Shown here one piece after another: positions 9,548 to 18,504 of a stretch of 64,000 nt of DNA. Where the stretch lies: NCBI GenBank assembly GCA_014240375.1, contig JAAZXB010000001.1, positions 302,110 through 366,109 of the forward strand. Reading direction: 5' to 3'. Made by a program: the position numbers and the translations under genes. The notes under the pieces were generated by a model. It saw only the letters and a program-made list of their open reading frames with translations, had not been told where the DNA came from and did no database searches. The stretch's first letter is position 1. Every line of letters begins with the position of its first letter. The DNA comes from Planctomycetota bacterium. Lineage in GTDB: Bacteria; Planctomycetota; UBA8108; UBA1146.

Positions 9548-9772
9548 CTGCACACCGGTCCTCTCCACTATGACCTGGTCATCCAGCCCGCCGATGACAA
9601 CACGCCCACCGAAGGCTCACAAGAACGCATTTCTGCCGACAACGACCCGCAGGAAATGGCGGCCCCTGGTGGATCTGAGGACGATCGGTTGTCAAAAGCA
9701 GCGAAGACATGGTAAGCCAAGAGCAGGATCGGCCACCCCGAGAGGGTTTCCCCCGACCCTATTGGAGGACCA

Positions 9773-10876
9773 TTGAAGATCCGTCGCATCCAGGTGTTCC
9801 AGGTCGACCTGCCGCTGGTCGAGGGCAATTACCGCTGGTCTGGCGGAAAATCGGTCGAGGTGTTCGACAGCACCGTGGTGCGGGTCGAGACCGATGAGGG
9901 CATCACCGGACACGGCGAGGTCTGCCCCCTCGGCCCCTTTTACCTCCCCGCCTATCCAGCGGGAGCGCGCACCGGAATCGCCGAACTGGCCCCACAACTG
10001 ATCGGTGAGGACCCACGTGAGTTACTGAAACTGAACCAGAATATGGATGCTTGCCTCAAGGGCCATCCCTATGTCAAGTCTGCCATCGACATCGCCTGCT
10101 GGGACATCCTCGGCCAGGCGTGTGGCGTTCCGGTGAGTACCCTGCTGGGAGGATGCCACGGCGAGGACTTCGTTCTCTATCGCGCCATCTCGCAGGAAGA
10201 TCCACAGGCGATGCGCGACAAGGTCGAGCAGTATCGCCAGCAAGGATACACTCGCTTCCAGTTGAAGGTGGGTGGGGATCCCGATGTGGATATCGAGCGA
10301 ATCCACACCGTCCGTGAAATGCTGCAACCAACCGACATCCTCATCGCCGATGCCAACACCGGCTGGAGCCAGCATTCCGCGATGAGAGTGGTGAGAGCGG
10401 TCAGGGATCTCGATGTCACCATCGAGCAACCGTGCGAGAGTTACCAGGAGTGCCTGGCCGTGCGTCGCAGTACAGACCATCCATTCGTACTCGACGAGGT
10501 GATCGATGGCATCGAAATTCTAGTGAGAGCCCACGGCGACCTGGCGATGGATGCCGTCAACATCAAGATCTCGAAGTTCGGCGGGCTGACCCGAGCACGC
10601 CAGGCTCGAGATCTATGCATCGAGTTGGGAATCGCCATGACCATCGAGGATGCCTGGGGGGGTGACATCGTCACTGCCGCCATCTCGCACCTGGCCCACA
10701 GCACACCGCCACAACTGCTCCTGACCGCCACCGATTTCAACTCCTATGTCACCGTCCCCATCGCCGATGGCGCCCCACAGCGAGTCGATGGTCGAATGGC
10801 CGCCTCGAAGGAGCCAGGTCTGGGGATCACACCGATCGAAAGTGCCCTGGGCGACCCGATCCTGACACTAGAATGA
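9773..10876 (+). CDS. Mandelate racemase/muconate lactonizing enzyme family protein, cis-3-hydroxy-L-proline dehydratase-like
   Basis: 367 aa. It has the enolase-superfamily layout: a capping domain ('[21 protein letters not shown]'), then a barrel with a catalytic-lysine motif ('[10 protein letters not shown]'), three metal-ligand motifs ('IADANTGW', 'IEQPCESY', 'FVLDEVID') and a second lysine motif ('NIKISKFGG'), ending 'IEDAWGGD'. The pattern is closest to hydroxyproline-type dehydratases/epimerases, an assignment based on motif memory and therefore tentative. The start is TTG at 9773 with a strong GGAGG 5 nt upstream. It is the first gene of the plus-strand cluster, 11 nt before the SDR. 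Whether it serves the kynurenine pathway or a separate amino-acid route is unclear. Confidence 0.8.
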   Translation: MKIRRIQVFQVDLPLVEGNYRWSGGKSVEVFDSTVVRVETDEGITGHGEVCPLGPFYLPAYPAGARTGIAELAPQLIGEDPRELLKLNQNMDACLKGHPYVKSAIDIACWDILGQACGVPVSTLLGGCHGEDFVLYRAISQEDPQAMRDKVEQYRQQGYTRFQLKVGGDPDVDIERIHTVREMLQPTDILIADANTGWSQHSAMRVVRAVRDLDVTIEQPCESYQECLAVRRSTDHPFVLDEVIDGIEILVRAHGDLAMDAVNIKISKFGGLTRARQARDLCIELGIAMTIEDAWGGDIVTAAISHLAHSTPPQLLLTATDFNSYVTVPIADGAPQRVDGRMAASKEPGLGITPIESALGDPILTLE

Positions 10877-10887
10877 ACGGATAACCG

Positions 10888-11667
10888 ATGGATCTTCAAC
10901 TCGACGACAAGAAGGCGCTGGTCTGCGGAAGTAGCCAGGGCATCGGCCTCGCCAGTGCCCAGCAGCTGGCGAAGATCGGCGCGCAGGTCACCCTCTGCGC
11001 CCGCAACGAGAGCGATCTCGATGCCGCTCTGGAAACCCTATCCGGCTCGGGGCACAGCAGAATCGTCGCCGACTTCGATCAGCCCGATCAACTCGAGTCG
11101 GTGGTGAACTCTCACATCTCGGAGAAGGGTCCGTTCCAGATCCTGATCAACAACTCGGGGGGTCCCGCCGGCGGCCCGCTCTTCGCTGCCGATTCGGACC
11201 AGTTCCTGGTCGCCATGCAACGCCACCTGGTGTGCAACCACCGGCTGGTTCAAGCGCTGGTTCCGGGGATGAAGGAGAGTGGATACGGTCGCATCGTCAA
11301 CATCATCTCGACCTCGGTGCGCGAGCCGATCGCCGGTCTGGGAGTCTCCAACACCACTCGTGGTGCGGTGGCATCGTGGGCCAAGACGCTGTCCAAGGAG
11401 CTGGGACCCGACTCCATCACCATCAACAGCGTGCTGCCCGGATTCACCGACACCGCCCGGTTGACCCAGTTGATGGCCAAACGAGCCGAGACGCAGGGAA
11501 CCACCCCCGAACAGGTCAAAGAAACCTGGATCCAGTCGATTCCGCTGGCACGCCTCGCCCGGGCCGAAGAGATCGGCTCGGCGGTAGCCTTCCTCTGTTC
11601 CCCCGCTGCCGCTTACATCACCGGAGTCTGCTTACCGGTGGATGGCGGACGGCTCAACGTCATCTAG
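10888..11667 (+). CDS. Divergent short-chain dehydrogenase/reductase-like protein lacking the YxxxK dyad
   Basis: 259 aa with an SDR fold: the cofactor loop reads 'GSSQGIGLA' (canonical TGxxxGIG), followed by 'ILINNSGGPAGG' and a C-terminal 'AAAYITGVCLPVDGGRLN'. At the position of the catalytic YxxxK the sequence reads SNTTR ('LGVSNTTRGAVASWAK'), so both Tyr and Lys are replaced. It fits the known 'BKR-like SDR-like' subgroup, which has imperfect cofactor and catalytic motifs. It sits 49 nt before the 2-aminomuconate semialdehyde dehydrogenase gene, which suggests a role in kynurenine degradation. The reaction is unknown and may not be a redox one. Confidence 0.85.
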   Translation: MDLQLDDKKALVCGSSQGIGLASAQQLAKIGAQVTLCARNESDLDAALETLSGSGHSRIVADFDQPDQLESVVNSHISEKGPFQILINNSGGPAGGPLFAADSDQFLVAMQRHLVCNHRLVQALVPGMKESGYGRIVNIISTSVREPIAGLGVSNTTRGAVASWAKTLSKELGPDSITINSVLPGFTDTARLTQLMAKRAETQGTTPEQVKETWIQSIPLARLARAEEIGSAVAFLCSPAAAYITGVCLPVDGGRLNVI

Positions 11668-11716
11668 AATCGACCCCCAGATCGATCAGTCATTCGAAGT
11701 TTCGAGAGGAGATACG

Positions 11717-13213
11717 ATGGATCGCTCCGACATCCGCGAGGTGCTGCACTTCATCGATGGAGAACGGGTTCCGTCTGCCGACGGCGCCACCCTCGACAAC
11801 TTCGAACCGGCGACTGGAGAATCCCTCGGTACCATCGCCGCGGGCACTGCAGTCGAGGTGGATCGAGCGACCGCCGCCGCAACCCGGGCTCTTCCCGGCT
11901 GGTCCGACCAGAGTGCCGAGTCCCGTGGCGCCTGGCTCGAGAAGCTCGCCGATGCCATCGAACAGAGACTCGATGATTTCGCCTGGGCAGAGAGTGTCGA
12001 TAACGGCAAGCCGATCGGTGCAGCGCGCACCATCGACATTCCTAGAGCAGCAGCCAACCTCAGATTCTTCGCCGGCGCCGCACGCTTCCAGCACCAAGAT
12101 GCCCATCGCAGCCGAATGGCGGGAGAAGACCTGTGGAACGTGACCATCTGTAAGCCAGTCGGGGTTGCCGGTTGTATCTCGCCATGGAACCTGCCGCTGT
12201 ACCTGTTCACCTGGAAGATCGCTCCTGCGCTGGCTGCGGGCTGCACCGTCGTCGCCAAGCCGTCGGAGGTGACCCCGGTTACCGCCGACCTGCTGGCACG
12301 AGTCGCCCAGCAGGTGGGATTTCCTGCGGGAGTCCTCAACATCGTCCACGGACTCGGTCCCGCAGCAGGTGCCGCCATCGTCGGCCATCCTGGAATCCCC
12401 GCCATCACCTTCACCGGGGGCACAACGACCGGAGCGGCCATCGCCAGCCAGGCCGCACCGCTGTTCAAGAAGACCCTGCTCGAACTGGGCGGCAAGAACC
12501 CGACGGTGGTCTTCTCCGATGCCGACCTCGACGCAGCGGTCGAGGGAGCCACCGCTGCGGCCTTTTCAAATCAGGGACAAATTTGTCTGTGCGGTTCCCG
12601 AATCCTGGTCGAACGGAGCATCGTCGAGTCCTTCACCACTCGTCTGGTCGAAAAGGCTCAGGAGATGACCATCGGGGACCCCCTCGATGACTCGACCCAG
12701 CTGGGAGCCCTCGTTTCTGCCTCCCATCGAGACCAGGTCGAGGCGTGCCTGCAACGGGCCCGAGAGGAAGGGGGCGAGATCCTCTGCGGCGGCCAACGGG
12801 TCGCCCCCGACGGACGCTGCAGTGAGGGCTACTTCCTCTCCCCGGCAGTGATCACCGGACTCGGGCCAGCCACTCGTACCAATCAAGAAGAGATCTTCGG
12901 ACCGGTCGCCACCGTGATCCCGTTCGACGATGAAGCGGAGGCGATCGAGATCGCCAACGGGGTTCGCTACGGACTGGCGGCCAGCATCTGGACTCGAGAT
13001 GTCGATCGTGCCCTGCGCGTTTCCGAGAAGATTGAAGCGGGAACCGTGTGGGTCAATTGCTGGATGAAACGAGATCTTCGCACCGTTTTTGGCGGCGTGA
13101 AGGAGAGCGGACTGGGACGAGAAGGGGGCAGCGACTCCCTGACATTTTTCCAGGAACCGACCAATGTCTGCATCCGATTCGATTCGAAAGGACCGGGTTC
13201 AACCGATGAATGA
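11717..13213 (+). CDS. 2-aminomuconate-6-semialdehyde dehydrogenase (NAD-dependent aldehyde dehydrogenase)
   Basis: 498 aa from the ATG at 11717, preceded by GAGAGGAG. The longer ORF start at 11642 would overlap the upstream gene and has no ribosome site. Aldehyde dehydrogenase hallmarks are complete: 'VAGCISPWNLPLYLFTWK', 'FTGGTTTG', the catalytic Glu in 'LLELGGKNP', the catalytic Cys in 'NQGQICLCG', and 'EEIFGPV'. It resembles the betaine/hydroxymuconic-semialdehyde dehydrogenase clade. Its position next to a RidA-type deaminase and opposite an ACMSD-containing operon supports oxidation of 2-aminomuconate semialdehyde to 2-aminomuconate (the AmnC or ALDH8A1 reaction). The specific substrate is inferred from context. 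Confidence 0.88.
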   Translation: MDRSDIREVLHFIDGERVPSADGATLDNFEPATGESLGTIAAGTAVEVDRATAAATRALPGWSDQSAESRGAWLEKLADAIEQRLDDFAWAESVDNGKPIGAARTIDIPRAAANLRFFAGAARFQHQDAHRSRMAGEDLWNVTICKPVGVAGCISPWNLPLYLFTWKIAPALAAGCTVVAKPSEVTPVTADLLARVAQQVGFPAGVLNIVHGLGPAAGAAIVGHPGIPAITFTGGTTTGAAIASQAAPLFKKTLLELGGKNPTVVFSDADLDAAVEGATAAAFSNQGQICLCGSRILVERSIVESFTTRLVEKAQEMTIGDPLDDSTQLGALVSASHRDQVEACLQRAREEGGEILCGGQRVAPDGRCSEGYFLSPAVITGLGPATRTNQEEIFGPVATVIPFDDEAEAIEIANGVRYGLAASIWTRDVDRALRVSEKIEAGTVWVNCWMKRDLRTVFGGVKESGLGREGGSDSLTFFQEPTNVCIRFDSKGPGSTDE

Positions 13214-13628
13214 TGTCACCATCAGCGACCGTGCCCCCGAGCCGGTGGGGCCCTACCCCCACGCCCGCCGGGCGGGAAACTACATCTTCCTCAGCGGAGT
13301 CGGGCCCAGATCTCGCGCTAGCAGCGAGATTCCGGGGGTTACCCTCGATTCGGCGGGAAACATCGTAGAATACTGTATCGAGACCCAGTGCAGATCGTGC
13401 TTCGAAAATGTTCGCCATGTGGTTGAAGATGCCGGAGCTCGCTGGGAGGAAGTGGTCGATGTGACCGTCTTCCTGACCGACATGAAGAAGGATTTTTCCT
13501 CCTTCAATCGGGTCTACGAAGAGTACTTCGGGGAGACACGGCCGTGCCGTACCACCGTCGAGGTGGGAGCCTTACCGACTCCCATCGCAGTCGAGTTGAA
13601 GGTCACGGTGTACGCCCCGCGCGATTGA
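13206..13628 (+). CDS. amnD: RidA/YjgF-family protein, probable 2-aminomuconate deaminase
   Basis: 140 aa. The ATG at 13206 overlaps the aldehyde dehydrogenase stop by 8 bp, indicating coupling; the track start at 13164 lies inside that gene. Rid-family features include 'PVGPYPHARRAGNYIFLSG', 'CFENVRHVVEDAG', 'VVDVTVFLTDM', the conserved Arg in 'ETRPCRTTVEVGALP' and 'VELKVTVYAP'. The length and the insertion around 'GPRSRASSEIPG' match 2-aminomuconate deaminases (AmnD type, about 140 aa) rather than short RidA (about 128 aa). It would convert 2-aminomuconate to 4-oxalocrotonate plus ammonia, the last step encoded here. Confidence 0.86.
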   Translation: MNDVTISDRAPEPVGPYPHARRAGNYIFLSGVGPRSRASSEIPGVTLDSAGNIVEYCIETQCRSCFENVRHVVEDAGARWEEVVDVTVFLTDMKKDFSSFNRVYEEYFGETRPCRTTVEVGALPTPIAVELKVTVYAPRD

Positions 13629-13639
13629 GGAGTCGGTGA

Positions 13640-15409
13640 GTGAAGATGGTGCAAGGCAAAGTTCTACCGCTGTCACTCATCGGGGTGGGTCTCATCATCC
13701 TGGTCTTGAGTTTTTTCTTTTTCCCGGTTGATCCGGGTCCAGAAGTAGTGAAACCAGATGGCGATGGCAACGCTGCTGTCGAGAACGATGGCGAGACCTC
13801 GACCCCACTACCTCCCATCTCCGATGTCGGCCCACCGCTGGTGATCGACGGCCCTCGGATGCGATTCGCTGGCCAGGTCATCGATGTCTCGACCGGCCTG
13901 GCCGTGCCCGGTGCGACCGTCGCCTTCCGCGACCTGTCGGGATCGCGCCCCCTGGGGCACTCCCGTACCCGTGCCGGTGGCGAGTTTGCCGTCGACATTC
14001 CAGAGTGCAACGAGGCTCTGATCACCGTACGTGGTCTGGGGTTTGCCACGGGCCGCTGGCACTGGAGTCCCCAGATGCTGCCCGATGCAGAGGCGAGCAC
14101 TGACGCTCATCCCGAAGATCTGTTCCTGGCGATCTCTCCCGAGAGTGTGATCTGGGTCTCGGTGATGGCTCCCGATCTGGAAATGCCAGATCGTCCGTTG
14201 ATCGATATCCGCATGTTACAAGCTCGCACCCCACGTGAACTGGGTTCGGCGGTCAAACTGTCACCGCAACTCCTGATCGATTCCAACCTTCGCATCGGCG
14301 GATTACTGGCGGGTCGCCACCTGATCAGCCTGCGCTCCGGCTCCAGGGTGCTGGCGCGGCGCGAGGTCGAGATCGGCGAAGGCGAGGAGCGCGAGGTGAT
14401 CTTCAACCTCGGGCCGGCGATCCAGGTTTATGGCGAGGTGCTCCGCAACGGCATTCCTGTCGAAGGGGGCACCGTCCAGACCTGGTGTCGCGAGACCCAG
14501 GCGGACTCCTCGATACCGGTTGCGCACGATGGCCGCTTCGAAACGATACTCCCCGGACCGGGTAACTGGCGCTTCATCTGGGCCTCCGGCGAAGGAAACG
14601 GCGAAGGTACCACCGTCGAGATGGAACTGGTCGAAGATAGCGAAATCGTCATCGAGTTGAAGACCGGTTCCCTCGAAGGGTTGGTGGTCGGCCCACAGGG
14701 GAATCCCCTCCCCGAGATGCAGGGCAGTTTGTTCGGCCCCAGACCCTTCTCCTTCACCACCGACCCGTCGGGGCGTTTCACCATCGATGAGATCCCCTTT
14801 GGTCGTTATCGCTGGGTGTTTCTCCACCAACCGGAGGGCGTCTTCGCACCACGAGCGCAGTTTGATGTCTCGGGTGCCACCTCCGAGCAGTTCCAGTTCC
14901 ATGGAGCCAGCCGATTGCTGATCCAGGTCAGCAAAGCGGAAGACGAGTATGCTCGCCCGGAAGCGGCGACCGCACCGGCCTATCGCATCGATGAGGCTGG
15001 CTTGCTGTCACCACTGAAGCGGACCGAGAACGCCGATGAGTTCTGGTGGCCTCGGCAGGGCGGATTGGGCGTCGTGTACCAGCGCGGCTGGACACCGTAC
15101 TTCTTCACCACCGGACCGGTCGACCACCCGGTTCCCGTCGATGCGCTGCTGCAACCGGGCGGCGAGGTGACGGTGACACTGGTCGGACTCGACGGCGAGG
15201 TGCTCGCCGATCACCCCTTCACCATCGAACCGCTGTCGGCACCGGACCTCCCGAGTGCCTGGACTCATCGAGAAACGGGACCGCGCGGCTCCTGCCGCGT
15301 GACCCTGGCCCCCGGCGAATACGAGATCCGTTCGCACCTAGACGGCGGCCCGGCAACCGCCACCATCTTCATCCAACCGCAACAGTCGACCCGACTACGC
15401 CTGCCCTAG
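13640..15409 (+). CDS. Membrane-anchored protein with carboxypeptidase-regulatory-like (Ig-fold) domains
   Basis: 589 aa. The GTG start at 13640 has GAGGAG 7 nt upstream; an ATG lies two codons later. An N-terminal transmembrane segment ('LIGVGLIILVLSFFFFPV') is followed by a Pro/Asp-rich linker and several carboxypeptidase-regulatory-like beta-sandwich modules ('GQVIDVSTGLAVPGATVAFRD', 'GEVLRNGIPVEGGTVQTW', 'GLVVGPQGNPLPEMQGSLFG', 'GRFTIDEIPFGRYRWVF'). No enzyme motif was found. It begins 11 nt after the deaminase gene in the same direction but has no obvious link to tryptophan catabolism. It is probably a surface or periplasmic structural protein. Confidence 0.75.
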   Translation: MKMVQGKVLPLSLIGVGLIILVLSFFFFPVDPGPEVVKPDGDGNAAVENDGETSTPLPPISDVGPPLVIDGPRMRFAGQVIDVSTGLAVPGATVAFRDLSGSRPLGHSRTRAGGEFAVDIPECNEALITVRGLGFATGRWHWSPQMLPDAEASTDAHPEDLFLAISPESVIWVSVMAPDLEMPDRPLIDIRMLQARTPRELGSAVKLSPQLLIDSNLRIGGLLAGRHLISLRSGSRVLARREVEIGEGEEREVIFNLGPAIQVYGEVLRNGIPVEGGTVQTWCRETQADSSIPVAHDGRFETILPGPGNWRFIWASGEGNGEGTTVEMELVEDSEIVIELKTGSLEGLVVGPQGNPLPEMQGSLFGPRPFSFTTDPSGRFTIDEIPFGRYRWVFLHQPEGVFAPRAQFDVSGATSEQFQFHGASRLLIQVSKAEDEYARPEAATAPAYRIDEAGLLSPLKRTENADEFWWPRQGGLGVVYQRGWTPYFFTTGPVDHPVPVDALLQPGGEVTVTLVGLDGEVLADHPFTIEPLSAPDLPSAWTHRETGPRGSCRVTLAPGEYEIRSHLDGGPATATIFIQPQQSTRLRLP

Positions 15410-15428
15410 TTTCGCCTGCCACTGTAGG

Positions 15429-15467
15429 CCATCACGTGGCCCCATCACGTGGACCCATCACCGTAAC
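15429..15467. repeat. 13-bp tandem repeat at a convergent junction
   Basis: Three tandem units of CCATCACGTGGCC (the third diverges) lie between the carboxypeptidase-regulatory gene and the end of the small membrane-protein gene. The minus-strand stop codon (15458-15460) falls in the third unit. Each of the first two units holds a CACGTG palindrome. Confidence 0.85.
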
Positions 15468-15772
15468 AGACGATCAAAGAACCCGAGGGTGCCGATCGGC
15501 AAGGCGAGGGCCACCAGGGCGAGTAGCGCCAGCACCTTCGTGGGCGTGGAGCGTTGCTCGGAAGCGAGGATCTGCCAGCCGGTGAAGAGGATCGCCATTA
15601 ACCCACAGCTGATCATCGCCGGCCACGCAAACGGCGGTGCCGGTAGTTCCTCGGTAGAGAGGGACAGTGCCGCCAGCAGCAGCATCTCGAAAAGCAGCGA
15701 CAGCAGGATCAACGCACACAGCAGCGAGTCGATGATACGGATCTCGATGACACGCATCGCCGTCACCCTCAA
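15458..15772 (-). CDS. Small hydrophobic membrane protein, function unknown
   Basis: 104 aa with three predicted membrane segments ('LLCALILLSLLFEMLLLAAL', 'WPAMISCGLMAILFTGW', 'VLALLALVALALPIGTLGFF'). It is the last gene of the kynurenine operon. The TTG start at 15772 overlaps the kynB stop (TTGA) and has GGAGG 8 nt upstream; GTG at 15766 and ATG at 15757 are alternatives. No family was recognised. Operon position allows a role in uptake or in anchoring the pathway, but this is a guess. Confidence 0.65.
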   Translation of the reverse strand: MRVTAMRVIEIRIIDSLLCALILLSLLFEMLLLAALSLSTEELPAPPFAWPAMISCGLMAILFTGWQILASEQRSTPTKVLALLALVALALPIGTLGFFDRLLR

Positions 15773-16389
15773 CGATCCAGCCTCCGCAATACCGCGCGCA
15801 CCGGAGAGGCGTCGAAGCCGGTCAGTTTGAGCGGTAAGGCGATCAACTCGTAGATGCCATCTGCGACGCCATCGAGAACCAGTCCTTCAAGAATCAAGAT
15901 GCCGGTCCGACGACAGGCATCGTGTGCGGGAAGATCCTTCGAACTGGCCACATCAACGCTCGGAGTATCCACTCCGAGCAAACGGACTCCGGCGGCCGAC
16001 AGCTTCTCGATTAAACCTGGATCGATACCGGCAAAGTCTCCGCCCCACTGTTGGGGATCCGGGTGAGTTCCGGTGGCAAGAATTAATCGTTCCTCGCGAG
16101 GATCTCGCGGCAATTCCTCGATCACCGATCCTTGCTCGACATCGATACGCATCACGTCGCAGGGGCCGATGCAGCGCTGCAGGTCGATCGCATCGATGGT
16201 GTCTCCTTCGGCATCGTAATGACTGGGAGCATCGAGATGGCTGCCGATGTGAACCGTCGAACGAAGCGTCGAAAGGGTCAGGTTGTCATCGTTTCGAAGA
16301 TCGAGCAGCACCTCGCGAGTCAGCGGAGAATCGCCCGGGAACACCGCGATCGAAGGCGAGAGTGCAGGAGAGATGTCGATCAGGGTCAC
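15769..16389 (-). CDS. kynB: Kynurenine formamidase (arylformamidase), cyclase family
   Basis: 206 aa. It hydrolyses N-formyl-L-kynurenine to L-kynurenine and formate. The sequence begins 'LIDISPALSPSIAVFPGD', typical of KynB, and carries the metal-binding histidine motif as 'VHIGSHLDAPSHYDAEG'. Later blocks ('ILATGTHPDPQQW', 'LLGVDTPSVD', 'ILEGLVLDGV') also match the family, and the length is standard. The start is GTG, 6 nt after the tryptophan dioxygenase stop. It is encoded next to its substrate-producing enzyme. Confidence 0.93.
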   Translation of the reverse strand: MTLIDISPALSPSIAVFPGDSPLTREVLLDLRNDDNLTLSTLRSTVHIGSHLDAPSHYDAEGDTIDAIDLQRCIGPCDVMRIDVEQGSVIEELPRDPREERLILATGTHPDPQQWGGDFAGIDPGLIEKLSAAGVRLLGVDTPSVDVASSKDLPAHDACRRTGILILEGLVLDGVADGIYELIALPLKLTGFDASPVRAVLRRLDR

Positions 16390-16395
16390 GGCGCC

Positions 16396-17178
16396 TCACA
16401 TCCTCGCGCGAATCGCCCACAGGTCAGGGAACATCGGACGAAAGAGAGATTTTTTGAGGAACTCGACACCGTCGCTACCACCGGTGCCGATCTTGGTTCC
16501 GATGGTTCGTTCTGCCAGCTTCACGTGGCGGTATCGCCACTCCTGTAGCCCTTCATCGATATCGGTGAGCATTTCGAGCATGACCGTCACATCCGGTCGC
16601 TCGCGGTACACTCGCAGCAACTCATCTTGCACCAATTCGTTGGGCCCGACCGGTTCCGTCACATCTCGGTCGAGGACTTCCTGCGGGATGTTGCAGCCGA
16701 TTCCCACCAGGAACTGATGGAAACGATCCTGCAGCGTCGGAGCGGCGAAAGCCGCTTCCACTTCTGCTCTCAACGGTACATCTTCCGCGATGGCATCGAG
16801 CATCCGGGCTCGTTTGTGACCCAGCCTGAATTCGAGGATCCTGAACTGCACCGACTGAAATCCACTGGCTGTATCGAGACGATCTCTGAAGGAGACAAAA
16901 GAGAGTGGTGTCATCGTCTCCAGGATGTCGACCTGCTGCACCAGCGTCTTCATCACCATTCTCATTCGTTTGAGAGTGGCCACGCAAGCCCACAGATCTC
17001 CATCGATCATGCACTGTTCTGCTCGATCCATCTCGTGGAGAAACTGCTTGAACCACAGTTCGTAGGTCTGGTGAATGATGATGAAAAGTGTTTCATCGTG
17101 CTCCGGCGGGTCGCTCCTGGGCACCTGGATGTCGAGCAGGCTGCCGATCTGGAGATAGTCGTGGTAGGTGAGAGTCAT
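16396..17178 (-). CDS. kynA: Tryptophan 2,3-dioxygenase
   Basis: 260 aa from the ATG at 17178, which overlaps the KMO stop (ATGA) and has GAGGA 5 nt upstream. The track ORF extends 70 codons into KMO and is not used. Heme-dependent TDO features are 'YHDYLQIGSLLDIQ' at the N-terminus, the substrate-pocket motif 'ETLFIIIHQTYELWFKQ', 'METMTPLSFVSFRDRL'-like sequence ('LETMTPLSF') and 'ASGFQSVQFRILEF'. It opens the indole ring of L-tryptophan to N-formyl-L-kynurenine, the first committed step. It is slightly shorter than many bacterial TDOs but keeps all core motifs. Confidence 0.95.
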   Translation of the reverse strand: MTLTYHDYLQIGSLLDIQVPRSDPPEHDETLFIIIHQTYELWFKQFLHEMDRAEQCMIDGDLWACVATLKRMRMVMKTLVQQVDILETMTPLSFVSFRDRLDTASGFQSVQFRILEFRLGHKRARMLDAIAEDVPLRAEVEAAFAAPTLQDRFHQFLVGIGCNIPQEVLDRDVTEPVGPNELVQDELLRVYRERPDVTVMLEMLTDIDEGLQEWRYRHVKLAERTIGTKIGTGGSDGVEFLKKSLFRPMFPDLWAIRARM

Positions 17179-18503
17179 CTGTTCCTCACGATCCAGAACA
17201 CCACCCCAATCAGGGCGGCGAGAATGATGATCAACGAACACTTGAGTACTCGTTGCTGCTTCCGATGAATCTCGATGGCCTCGGTATAGGGCGTGTTGGA
17301 AAAGGACACCATCGAGTAGAGAGGACGGTACCAGCCTGGCAGGATCTTCTGCAGCAGATTCGAGAATTTCTTGGTCCACAAGAACCATGGGCTGGCGACG
17401 TGATCCTGCATCTCGTGAAAATTGTCCAGCGCAAGGCCCGCAATCGCATGGCCGTTGTCGATTCTCAACTCCTCGTAAGATTCAAGGGCGGCCTTTTGAT
17501 TGCCAGGGTGGGCCTCGAGGCACTCGCAGAGGATTCTCACGTCCTCGAAACCAGCATTCATCCCCTGCCCATAGAAGGGCACCACGGCATGAGCGGCATC
17601 TCCGATCAACACCGTGTTGCCCACCACCCACGGCCGACAACGAATCGTCACCAGAGAGGATGGTTGGGCAGCCAGGAACTGCTCCTCCAGATCGGGCACC
17701 AGATCGGGCACATCGGGAAACCACTTTTGAAAGAAACCCCGTACCTGTTCCGGGTCTTTCAATCGATCAAAGGAATACTGCCCATCCAGCGGCCAGAAGC
17801 AGGTTCCAGTGAAGGAGCCATCATCGTTGGGTAGAGCGATCATCATGAAGGTACTTCTCGGCCAGATGTGAAGTGCATTCTTGTCGATCCGAAATGCACC
17901 ATCCGGACCGGGCGGAATGTACAGTTCGAGGTAACCATGACTCAGATAGTCCTGCTGGTAGTCGAAACGAACTCCGATCATCAATGAACCGCGCACGGCA
18001 GAGAATGCCCCGTCAGCCCCGATGATCAGGTCTCCACTGGCGACGATCTGATCTCCGGAACGATCGTCGATGAAGGTGACACTACTCTGATCCGAGTCGG
18101 TCTCGATGCAGCGGTGGTGAAAGTGCAACGTGACCAGATCGGAGCGATCCGCTTCAGCGAGAAGAATCCGATTCAACTCTCCGCGAGAAATGCTGTAGAT
18201 CTTGTCATCTTCATTCCCGGAATAACGCTGGAAGGAGAGTCGGCTCGACGAGTCGTGCATCTGCCTGCCACGCATCGGAACCGAGATCTCGAGTGCTGTT
18301 TCTTTGAGCCCAACTCTCTCCAGGGCAGTCAATCCTCGTTTGGAAATCGCAAGATTGATGCTTCGTCCTCGCACCACCTCCGCTTCCCGGATATCTCCCC
18401 TGCGCTCGTAGAGTTGCACCCGATGACCATCACGGGCAAGAGAGAGCGCGGCCAGCGCTCCAGTCAGTCCTCCACCAACGATCACGACGGATCGGGCAGA
18501 CAT
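17175..18503 (-). CDS. kmo: Kynurenine 3-monooxygenase
   Basis: 442 aa. This is an FAD-dependent aromatic hydroxylase with the dinucleotide motif 'VIVGGGLTGALAALSL', a 'GADGAFSAVRGS' DG motif and 'LIGDAAHAVVPFYGQGMNAG' for flavin binding. KMO-specific blocks include 'GRSINLAISKRGLTAL' and 'MRGRQMHD'. A C-terminal hydrophobic segment ('SLIIILAALIGVVFWIV') resembles the membrane anchor of mitochondrial KMO. It produces 3-hydroxykynurenine. It starts 1 nt after the kynureninase stop and overlaps the next gene by ATGA. Confidence 0.95.
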   Translation of the reverse strand: MSARSVVIVGGGLTGALAALSLARDGHRVQLYERRGDIREAEVVRGRSINLAISKRGLTALERVGLKETALEISVPMRGRQMHDSSSRLSFQRYSGNEDDKIYSISRGELNRILLAEADRSDLVTLHFHHRCIETDSDQSSVTFIDDRSGDQIVASGDLIIGADGAFSAVRGSLMIGVRFDYQQDYLSHGYLELYIPPGPDGAFRIDKNALHIWPRSTFMMIALPNDDGSFTGTCFWPLDGQYSFDRLKDPEQVRGFFQKWFPDVPDLVPDLEEQFLAAQPSSLVTIRCRPWVVGNTVLIGDAAHAVVPFYGQGMNAGFEDVRILCECLEAHPGNQKAALESYEELRIDNGHAIAGLALDNFHEMQDHVASPWFLWTKKFSNLLQKILPGWYRPLYSMVSFSNTPYTEAIEIHRKQQRVLKCSLIIILAALIGVVFWIVRNR

Positions 18504-18504
18504 C

